64,000 bases of DNA from Serripes groenlandicus (Eukaryota; Mollusca; Bivalvia; Cardiida; Cardiidae). Under the pieces are notes generated by a model that was not told the origin of the DNA, did not search any database, and was given only the letters and a program-made list of their open reading frames with translations. Shown here piece after piece: positions 24,201 through 36,200 of the stretch. The translations under genes and the position numbers were made by a program. Position 1 is the first letter of the stretch. Each line of letters begins with the position of its first letter. The stretch is from contig JASEVX010000005.1 in NCBI GenBank assembly GCA_031761405.1, positions 6,841,724 through 6,905,723 on the forward strand, written 5' to 3'.

Positions 24201-27200
24201 CTTTTAGTCATAGGTCATCCATTCAATTATGGAGATTTTCTATGTTTTGACAAAATACTTTCAAAGTCGTCTGCTGCAAATATGTTGTATGTGGGAAAGG
24301 GTGAAGGTCCTGTATAACAAGATAAGAGTGAATAGATGAAGTCTTACAGCTAGATTCTTTGCCTCCATATCACACATGTTTTCTGAGAGTATTTTACACG
24401 ACTCCTCCTGGCCCCAGTGAGCTGCAGCATGCAGAGGCGTCCATCCATCATTGTCTTTATCATCTATATTTACACCCGATTGTAATAATACACTGAAATA
24501 ACCAAAATATGAATGAGTGTAATAACACAATGAAATAACCAAAATATGAATGAGTGTAATAACACTGAAATAACCAAAAAAATGGATGAGTGTAATATCA
24601 CTGAAATCAGCGAAATATGTATGATTGTAATAACACACTGAAAACAGCAAAATATGTATGATTGTAATTATAATAACACACTGAAATCAGCAAATATATT
24701 TGTGATTGTAATAACACACTGAAATCAGTAATTAATCTATGATTGTAATAACACACCTACATCAGTATAATATGGATGATTGTTAAAACACACTGATAGC
24801 TGATAATCAGCAAAATATGGTTGATTGTAATAACACACTGAAATCAGCAAAATATGGATGATTGTATTATTACACAGAAATCAGCAAAATATGAGTGATT
24901 GTAAAAACACACTGAAATTAGCAATATATGTATGATTGTGTTAACCCGGAAAATAACCAAAATATGTATGATTGTAATAACACACTGAAATAAACAAAAT
25001 ATGTATGATTGTTATAACACAGAAAATAACCAAAATATGTATGATTGTAATAACACACTGAAATCAGCAAAATATGGATGATTGTATTATCACACTGAAA
25101 TCAGCAAAATATGAATGATTGTAAAAACACACTGAAATTAGCAATATATGTATGATTGTGTTAACCTGGAAAATAACCAAAATATGTTTGATTGTAATAA
25201 CACACTGAAATAAGCCAAATATGGATGATTGTATTATCACACTGAAATCAGCAATATATGGATGATTGTAATATCACACTGAAATCAGCAAAATATGAAT
25301 GATTGTAAAAACACAATAATATCAGCAAAATATGAATGATTGCAAAAACAAAAAAATATTAGCAAAATATGGATGATTGTAATAACACACTGAAATCAGT
25401 AAAGTATGTATCACTTTTACTACACAAGAAAAGTGGTAGGACAGCACCCTCAACTATAAGAAGTTCTCACCTATGTCAAATAAAACAAGGGCACTGCAAA
25501 GCGGTTGCATCCCCTCCCCATATACTAACTGTATTCTAAGTTTGGTTAAGATCGGTCGAAGGATGTTCAGTGAAGAGTGGTCACAAGGTTTCTACAGATG
25601 GACGCGGAATAGTCAAAGTCCAATTTTGACCTTAACCTTTAATGTATGACCTTAAAAATAAATAGGCTTCTAGACCTTGCCATATACTAACTGTATACCA
25701 AGTTTGGTTAAGATCGGTCAAAGGATGTTCAGTGTAGACTGTCACAAGGTTGTTGATATGGGAAAATAGTCAAAGTCCAATTTTGACCTTGACCTTTAAC
25801 CTTGAAAACTAGAACTATCACTAAAGGTGATTAATACCCCCGCCCCAACCCCTGACACATATTATTTCTCACAGTATTATCTTTAACTCAGACGATTTGA
25901 ATATCAGTATCAAAAAGAAATACTAAGATGATATCAAAAAGCAATATACAAATCTAATTTTAAAGAAATTTTGTCAAGAACATTTTCTAATGCATAAAAT
26001 ACAATCCGCATAAAGATATTTTATCTGGACCGACCGCCCGACAGGCTGATGCCACACAAAACGGCTCCATTTTGCCAAGTTTCAAGTAAATCCAGTTGAA
26101 ATTGAAGGAGGAGTATGTTGCACCAGATTAGATTTTAAGAAAAAAATTCCTATTTCAAGGTCAGAGGTGAAGGCCACAGGGACATGAAATTTGCGTCTTG
26201 CACATCTACTACTCCTGATTAACATTTATGCCAAGTATCAAGTAAATCAGGTTGAAACTGAAGGAGGAGTACAACAGATTAGATTTTAACAAAAAAAATC
26301 CTATTTCAAGGTCAGAGGTCAAGATCACAGAGACATGAAATTTGCGTCTTGCACATCTACTACTCCTGATTAACATTTATGCCAAGTATCAAGTAAATCA
26401 GGTAGAAACTGAAGGAGAAGTACAACGGAACAGATTTTGCGGACAGACCGACCGACAGGCTGATTCCAGTATACCCCCTTCAAACTACGTTTGCGGGGCT
26501 ATAATAAATAGGCTTCTAGACCTTGCCATATATACTAAATGTATACCAAGTTTGGTTGAGATCGGTCGAAGGATGTTCAGTGTAGAGTGGTCACAAGGTT
26601 GTTACGGACGGGCGGATGCGCGGACAAACAAACAAACGGACAGCCCCGTTACTATATTCCCTCACAAACTTGTTAGCCGAGGGGATAATAAAGGCACATT
26701 GACCTTGACAGTACTGGGTCCAGAGCCCATATACCGTATTAGATATATATTCTGCTGACCTCATTGACAATGCAGATTTAAACTAGAACTGTGAGTGAAC
26801 TCACAAAAGGATACCCCCGTTGCGCTTACAATACATATGGACAGACAGACAGACATTTTTCCGACCGGGATAATCTTACTTCATGCACATCCTCAGGTTG
26901 TGTACTGCAACTGTGTTAAGGTCCAACCATTAAGGAGGAGTTGCGCTTACAAGACATATGGACAGACGGACGGACAGGGTGATTCCTATATACCCCCCAA
27001 AACTTTGTTTGTATAAATAAGCAGAAAATTATCACAACTTACTTTACTTTGAATCTGGCATAAATATTCAACCGTAAGCAGGCACAATGTTTTCAAAAGT
27101 TATCTTCTGCATTTTATCCAGTTGATTTCTTGAGTATTGGATGCAAAATGTGTCCGCTAGAGTATAAATGATGTTTCCTTAATTTGTTTAATCCTTTCCC

Positions 27201-30200
27201 ACATACAACAAATCTGAACCAGAAGACTTTAAAAACACCTTGGCAAAAAAATGGAAAATCTCTATAAATGGAGATTTAATTAATGTAAAAAGTTGAAAAC
27301 GTGGCAAAAAGAGAAATTGCTTGTTTTAAGCAATTTTTCCTTTTGATGCGATGTTTTCAAAAGTCGTCTACTACAGAGGTGTTTCTTAAAGCGTCTGTAT
27401 GTGGTTAAGAGCTAATATCTTACGTTATAACTTTAATATATCCCTTTGCTGCAGAAACATGAAGTGACGTAGCGCCGGTTTTTGGATGACGATGATCTGG
27501 TATTTCTATGCTATTTAACCACTGGTTCGCGTCCTCCATCATCCGGTCCTCTTCCTCCCGCCGTGCAGCATCGGCGTCCACACCTTGTGACTCCATTGCA
27601 TCCTGCAGCAACTTTTCCATGCCATCATCTTCACAAATATCGAAAGGTAAATCTCCATCATTGTTGACTGCTGCAACATTACATTTATGTCCGAGTAAAT
27701 ACCTGAAAGTAAAGAAATAATCTTGGATGTACAGCATACAGATGAATTCACAATTCGTCTTTTGTTCTCGAATAGTTTGCCATAAGCAACTTCAAGTCAT
27801 CAAAATGCAGTTAATTCAAGGAAAAAAGTCAATCTTGTTACTTTCATATGATTGCAAATGCTAGGAACTTTGATATAATTTTGAGAATCTTTGCGTGTTA
27901 AATTAGGTTAATCCTTTCCGACATACAATTAATCAGCAGACAAAATACCTAGTAAAAAATATTGGAACTCACTATAAATGAAAATTGAAAGCACTGTGGC
28001 AGAAAGAGAATATCCTCATTTTTTTTTCTCTTGTGACAATGTTTTCAAAAGTTGTCTGCTGCAAAGTCGTCAGAAAATGTTTACATGTGGGAAAGGGTTA
28101 AAATTGACACTTGAGCCATGACAAAAACCCTTCCCCATCTATAGATGCTTTCTGAAGCCTTTGCAAAAGACAACTTATGAAAATAAATTGACAAAAGGAG
28201 AAATTGCTTAAAACAAGCAATTTTTCCTTTTGCCACTGTGTTTTCAAATTTTCCTAACATATTCACCTTCATTTTTAGAGATTTCTGTGATTTTGCCTCG
28301 ATACAGATTTGTTGTTTGTGGGAAAAGGTTAAGATGGCACTCAACTTATTTTAATATGCAGTTAATGCAATACTAGACATTATGTTACATCGCTATGTTA
28401 TCTGTCGAATTTAAACTTTTCCAATATACAACAAATCTGCAGCAGACAAATTGGAAAATATCTGGGCAAATGTACGGAAATTTCTTAAAATGGAAGTGTA
28501 ATTAGAGAAATTATGAATAATTATGAGCAATATTTCTTTTGTCACAATGTTTTCAAAAGACGTCTGCTGCAGATGCGTCAGAAACCGTCTACATGTGGAA
28601 AAGTGTTAATATCATAGATTACTATAGATCTATTAGGAGAGGTCAATATTCATAAATAAAATTATATTCATGAAGAACCAACTTCTACTTCTCTTTGCGC
28701 ATGTTATTTTGTTCTGATTATTTTCTTTTATCTTTTTGTCTGATTGTTTTTCTAAGTTAAAAATGCCTTAAATGACATTCTATGACCATCATGGTTATAG
28801 TAAATATACCTCCATTTAGTGATTTACTATAAAAAAGTTTCATTTCTTAGATAAATATTTGTACAAATATTAAAATTGACCATTAAAACTAAACCACACA
28901 TTCTTACGAGGTTACACTACACCAACAAAAATTCCTTCTTTGTTTCCATGTAAATCGACCAGTTGTACTTGTAGTCCTCAATTGTAACACTTCCTAAGCT
29001 TTTCTCATGTAGAACACCATATATCATTGAAAAGAGTTACCTCTAAGCTTTAAAACAATCAAAAGAAAATGGGGGGTCATATATTATGCAAGGAAGAAAA
29101 TGGTTACCATCATTTTGGACCAAATCAGGCCCAGACAAAACTGGTGTTTAGCATTCTCTTCTTTCACTTTCAAAGAAGGTCAAAATACTAAAAGTGATCA
29201 AATTTATCATTTTCAGTGCATCACATACACATTTACAATGAAATAAAATGCAATGTCATATATTCAATGCATTCTGGTGATGGTATACTCATTTCTACGC
29301 ATTTCTTTTTAGGGCTTATTTGGCAGATCAGCATGCCGCAGATGTATTTGGCCTAATTTGACCTATGATTTATGAATTATGATACAAACAAGGACAAGAC
29401 TTAGCTCTCATAAGACAATTATTGCTTCTGTGTTACTTTTAGTTTTATAACACTATTTGAACGACATTGAACAATGTATGTTACTCAAATAGGATTTCAT
29501 TGAGTAAAATGTTAATATTAAACAAATATTGTTGAAGCAAACAAGCCCCTGGTTTAACGTAATGATCTTTAACCCTTTCCCTCATACGACAATTCTGCAG
29601 CAGACGGCTTTGATCGTATTTTGTCAAAACATAGAAAATCTCCATAATTCAATGGATAACCTATGACAAAAAGTGGAAAACATTGTGGCAAAAGGAGAAA
29701 TTGCACATTTTGTGCAATTTCTTCTTTTGTCACTATGTTTTCAAAACGCAGTCTGCTGCAGAGGCGTCAGCAAGCGTCTATATGACAGGGTTAACTGACC
29801 CTTTCCCATATTCAACATGTTTGCTAAGTCATCTGTTACAGATTAATTGTATGTCTGCATTTTGACTTCCTGTTCAACACATGACATTTAACCCTTTCCC
29901 ACATACAACAAATCTGCAGCAGACGACTTTTAAAAGATACCTGCAAAAATATGGAAAATCTGTAAAAATGAAAGTATAATTATTGAATAGACTTTATAGA
30001 GTTGAAAGCATTGTGGCAAATGGGGTAAGTGCTTAACCCTTTCCCTCATACGACAATTCTGCAGCAGACGACTTTGAACATGACATCTCTTTAAACTTGA
30101 AAATAACATTCAGTAAGTTAAAATTGCTATTAAAAGGAGAATTTGACACATAACAGTCTGCTGCGAGTCAAAATAAAGAAACTGCAAATATTTCATTTTA

Positions 30201-33200
30201 GATGTGTCATAACTTAGTGTTTTTAAACAAACGCAATTGTAATATGTTCAAGACATTTAAATTTGATTTTTTTTCTAATAATAACTTGTCCTCCCATGTC
30301 ATTTCCGAAAAGCTATAATAAATATAAGTCGCGGGCTTCTGCCCGGCGACTAATAAAAGGTGAAATCTAGACCAATGAAGGAAAAGGTTACAGAGATGTA
30401 ACCATAATTGAATGTACACAATCTCAACATAAACAATTTTCACAGGAACTGATAATAAAAGAGACAATTTGTGTATTTTTTATCCCATATCTGACTTGGC
30501 ATAAAACTGTTTTGCCCTGTATACATCAAAGGCTAAATATTCTCCCATATTACAATATCAATGAATATTTTAGGTCTCATTCAGATAAACCCTTTCACAT
30601 ATACAACAAATCTGCAGCAGACAACTTTGCAATCATTTCAGCAAATATATATATAGTAAACCTCTATAAATAAAGTCTAATCATTGAAAAGAGTTTCTCC
30701 TTTTTCCACAATGATTTCGAAAGTAGTGTCCTCCAGAGGTGTCAGAAAGCATCAGAAAGGGTCAACATCATCATAAAATTTTTTACAAAACCTGGAGAAA
30801 CGGAAATCTATTTTTAGAAACAGCAAAAGAAATCAGGAATAGCAAATGCCATGTAATCAAAAAGATCTCTTTCAGCATGATACTTGTAGTCTCAGTCAGG
30901 ATGCAAATGGTTGATGAATTATTGGGCAAAAGAGTGAAAGGTGAGAGAAGCACAAGGAACCAGGATGTAGCTTTTCCCCTCACATAAAAACTTCAACATC
31001 TGTAACATTTTATGGATAATGGCAACAACCTTGGTCTTATAACAATTACCACTTGCTGAGATAATTTGGGAATGAAGATTTAGAGAGATTTGTTCAATCA
31101 CAGGGCAAGGCAATATGGAGATAGCACATCTGTATGCTGTACAAGATAATGGCCAGTTCTGTCCACAGAGCTCTAGATAAGAGGCGTTTTGCATGTTCTG
31201 AAATCCTTATTTGACCCTTAAACCATATGTTGTGGATACTCAAAAGAATCGTCTCAGTGAGACAATTCTTTTGAGTACCCAAAACATATGGTTTGCTTTA
31301 ATAATAAGAGAGAAATTGTGGGAAAAAGAGCTGAATACCCCTCTACCTCTGTGTCCATATATTAAACTACATGCAAATGCCTTTTGAAATCATGGCAAAA
31401 GGAGAAATTGTGCATTAAGTGCAATTTCTACTATAACCACAATCATTTAAACTGTGTTCAATAAGAAAACTTCAATTAATAGAGATTTTCCAAATGTTTA
31501 CCTTGATGTTTTTAACACTTTCCCACATACAACAAATCTTCAGCAGACAACTTTGATCGATTGATTGGGGTTTAACGCCGTTTTTAACAATTTCTCAGTT
31601 ATATCATGGCGACCAGTTCACCTACTCATGCATTTCCTGGTTTTCTCACACCAGTACTCCACACAACAATCTTCCCAAGCAACTGGCTGCTTTTCCACAT
31701 AGACTGAGCCCATTGGTGGAAGACGAATGACGCATGTCGCATTGACTTTTGTCAATCCTCGGAAATAAAGTTGACCGAGCCGGGATTCGAACTCACAACC
31801 CCTGGCTAGGGATAAAATAAGTTAGAAAGTTGAAGACTTTTGGGGACACTGTCCCAGTTGCCCATCAGTCCTGTATGGAGCAGATTTTTTAATGAAAACA
31901 TTGAGCCAAAAGTATAAAATCTGTATGTATTAAAGTTTAAATATTGAACAGAGCTGAAAACATTATGGCAAAATGAGAAATTGCTCACACTTTCCTTTTC
32001 CATGATGTTTTCAAAAGTTATCTACTGTATATGTGTCAAAATATGTCTACATGTGGGAAAGGGTTAACAGTAAATCATTGCTTTACATTTAATGATCTTA
32101 AAAAGACCTGAATATAAAAGTGCTCAAACAATGAGCAGTTTTGAAAAGGAAACATGAGGATATCATTGTTATTTTCACACTAAGAAAACTTAAAAAAAAA
32201 GTCTCTAGTATTTACACAACAAATCTAACAAAGTGTTTTGAAAGCTTAATATTTTACACAAAGACAAAAACATAATGAGAAAAGAAGAAATCACGTGTTA
32301 CAACAAATACCTTCCTATGCTTTCAAACTTATTCAGCTGCAGAGGAGGAAACAGGATCAGGGAAAGGATACACTTGAAATGATTGAAATTGTATCCACTA
32401 TCTAGATTACAATAAATAGGAGCTTCTACATGTAAAAACAGACCTACCCTTTCCCTCACACAGGAAACCTTTTTAACCCTTTCCCTCATATAACAATTCT
32501 GCAGCAGACGACTTGGAACATATTTTGTCAAATAATGGAAAATCTCTATAATTTAATGGATATCCTATGACAAAAAGTGAAAAACATTGTGGCGAAAGGA
32601 GGAATTGCACGTTTTGTGCAATTTCTTCTTTTGTCACTATGTTTTCAATACGTCGTCTGCTGCAGAGGCGTCAGAAAGCCAGGGCCTTATTTCCTTCTAT
32701 AATAGAGGCCGATCTTCGGTGGCTTCCCAATTGCAAAAAGTATCTTTTTTTCCCAATTGGAAAAAAATATTTCCCAAAATCTAAAAAAAAAAAAAAAAAA
32801 AAAATTTTTTTTTTTTTTTTTAAGTGAAGTGAAGTGGAATACACTATTAACAGATATATTTGTCTTGTTTAAGGTAATATGATTGTTTAATTGCATTATA
32901 TAAACCAAAAGTCTTAAGTTATTGTAAAAAGGACTATTTATATAGCCACATGTTATATGTCTAATTTTTCCCAATTTGGCAAAAAATCGCGCTAAAATTT
33001 CCCAAAATGAAAGGCTAAGGCCTCTTCCCAATTTCTGGAAAAAAGGCCCTGAAAGCGTCTATATGAGGGAAAGGGTTAAAACATAATGAGCACTTTCGCA
33101 TTTTGATACACTATTTTAACTACTATTCAAAATGTATATATTAATCTTTCATTTCTTCTGCAGGTTTGTCGTATATTGGAAAGGGTTTTAGTCTTCAAAA

Positions 33201-36200
33201 GTTAAGAAATAGTATAAAACGGCAGAAATTTTCATGAAATATTTTGACCCATTCCATGATAGACAACTTTTGACACCTCAACAAGAAACAAATTTTGGAA
33301 AAGGAGAAATTGCTAAAAATGAACAATATCTCCATTAAAAAGCACTTTCCCTTAATTAATTTATACTGCCAATATTTCAGATATGGCATCTGTTCCCTCG
33401 AGAGGTTTTCAAAACAGATTGACAGTTAGTTGCCTTTCAGGAAAACTTTCCCACAGACAAACGCTTTCTGACAACTTTTCAAAACATATTGGCAAAAGGA
33501 GAAATTAATCATAAAGCAATTTCTCATTTTGCAACAATGTTTTCACATCTATTCAATCATATTACTTTCATTTATAGCCGAGACATCTACTGCAGTTTTC
33601 TTGTATGTGGGAAAGGATCAAATCATAACATGGCTTACAAATAAGAAAAGGGTATAATATGAAGCAGATCATGGTATAGGTAATGGTATTGAAATACACT
33701 GTAATTTGACCCAGTCATGACCTTAAAGATACTTTCACTGGGATACACACATAATCATTATATATCTATTCTGGTGCAGTGTGAAGATCCTTTTCCTTCC
33801 TCACTAGTATATCCCTTTCCAACCAACAACAAATCTGCAGCAGATGACATTGAAAATATGAAGACAAAAACATGAAAATCTCCAAAAATGAAGATATAAT
33901 TACATAGTGGCAAAAGGTGAAATGGCTTGTTTTGAGCAATTTCTGCTTTTGTTGCAATAATTTCTTAAGTCAGAACATGTCTTGAAGTGGGAAAGGGATA
34001 TGTAGATGGCATAAGTTACTTATTTATTCCCTTCCCACATGCAGAAATCTTTTGACACATCTGCAGTACACAACTGTAGAGAATGTAATGGATCATTTCT
34101 CCTAAGTGGTCACAATGTGTACAACCAAATGTAATAATTATAGATTTGTAAATTGGGAAAAGGGTAATATACATCAGCAAAGGACTGTAACATTTCATAT
34201 TGGCCAGATACTAACTTACTTTAACCCTTCCTGTTTAACCCTTTCCCTCATAAGACAATTCTGCAGCAGACGACTTTGAAAATATTTTTAAAAAAAGTAG
34301 AAAATCTCTATAAATTATATTTGAATGGATAACCTATGACTTAAAGTGGAAAACATTGTGCCAAAAGGAGAAATTGCTCATTTTGAGCAATTTCTTCTTT
34401 TGTCACTATGTTTTCAAAAAGCTGTCTGCTGCAGAGGTGTCAGAAAGCGTCTATATGAGGGAAAGGGTTAAGGCTGTTGAGACAACATTTTGTTATTGAG
34501 AGGCTGATCATGACAATGAAATTCTTATCTTCTTATATTTGCGAGAGTCTGTCTACAAAATATTCTATTTAGTCTCGTTTTCTCTTTTCCCCATAATATT
34601 TAAAAACAAGAGTGCCATGATGGCCCTGGATCGCTCACCTGATTTTTTATTTTTTCCACTTTAGCTATAAAAGCCCCGCCCCCTGGCGGCCATAGTTTCT
34701 GACCAATCAACTTGGCTAGAAGGAACCTGATAGAGGGTCACCCTAGGAACATTTCTATTATTTGAAAATCGGCCTGACACTTTTGGAAGAGAAGATATTT
34801 TAAGTTTTCACTTTAGCCACATAATGCAAAATTGCCCTGCCCACTGGCGGCCATGTTTTTCGACCAATCAACATTGCTTGAAGGAATCTGAAAGTGGGTC
34901 ACTTAAGGAACATTTCTACAAAATTATTTGAAAATCGGCCCGACACTTTGGGAGAAGAAGATTTTTTAAGTTTTCACTATAGCCATATAAGGCAAAATAG
35001 CCCCGCCAACCCGGCGGTCATGTTTTTCGACCAATCAACATGGCTTGAAGGAATCTGATAAAAGGTCATCCAAGGAACATTTCTACAACATTATTTGAAA
35101 ATCTGCCAACCAGTTTGGGAGAAGAAGAATTTTGAAGTTTTTTCATTTCGTTGCCATGGAAACCAGAATTATGCATGGATCCCAAAAATTTGAAGGAAAT
35201 CTGGTGAGGTCATTGAGAGGATGCTTTCTCAAATTATGTGAAGTTTCATCCCAATCGACCCACTGGTTACTGAGCACGATGGACGCCGGATAAAAGGCGA
35301 TCACAATAACTCACCTTGAGCAAAGCTCAGACGAGCTAAAAATATTATCTGCTGCAAAGCTGCAAAATCATAATTTTTGATTGCATAAACTAAACAATAA
35401 TTTATGAGAGGGCCATATATATTATTGGCCGTGTAAGGCTCATCGGAGTACCATGGCTCTGTATGATAAGGCGTTCATAAACAATACTTAACCCTTTCCC
35501 TCATACAACAATTCTGCAGCCGACGTCTTTGATCGTATTTTGTCAAAAAATAGAAAATCTCCATAATTGAATGGATAACCTATGACTAAAAGTGGGAAAC
35601 ATTGTGTCAAAAGGCGAAATTGCACATTTTGTGCTGTGCAATTTCTTCTTTTGTCACTGTTTTCATAAAGCCGTCTGCTGCAGAGGCGTCAGAAAGCGTC
35701 TATATGAGGGAAAGGGTTAAACAAGTATATATTTTGATAAGCATGACAAACATGCAGTTTCTAGAGAGCACAAGATTTTTTCTTCAATTTGGTCTAGTGA
35801 TCTAGTTTTTGACTAGATATGATCAAAATTTAATCTTAGCCTATAATATTATATCGTCAAGACAACCATTCTGATAAATTTTTAATATGCTTAAGTAAAA
35901 CAATTGGGCCTCAAGAGTGTCCTTAAGATTTTTCTAGAATTTGGCTCAACATAGTATTTATTCAAATTTGAAGAATATTTCATCTTAGCCTAGATATCAT
36001 CAAGAAAAACAATCTGAGTTTCAAAGTTTCAACAGATTCAATTCCAAAAAGCATCCACTAAAAAATATTGTTCTTATTCCTATCCAACATTTGTCAGCAG
36101 ATAGATGACTTCAAAATCATCTTTGCAAAAACATGGAAACTTTCTATAAATGAGACAAAGAGTAGAAGTATCGAATAGCACTGAAAAACATTGTGGAAAA

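Noticed and set aside
24478..25408. CRISPR-like array of about 37-bp repeats
   Set aside because: Units are contiguous with no distinct spacers, in a eukaryotic intron, and no cas genes exist here.
26342..26758. 138-codon frame on the plus strand
   Set aside because: It crosses the junction between two nested HINE-like elements and includes the GACAGACCGACCGACAGG tail; no family resemblance.
32687..33031. 114-codon minus-strand frame through the A/T run
   Set aside because: Lies within the hAT-like non-autonomous element; its Lys/Phe runs are the homopolymers.
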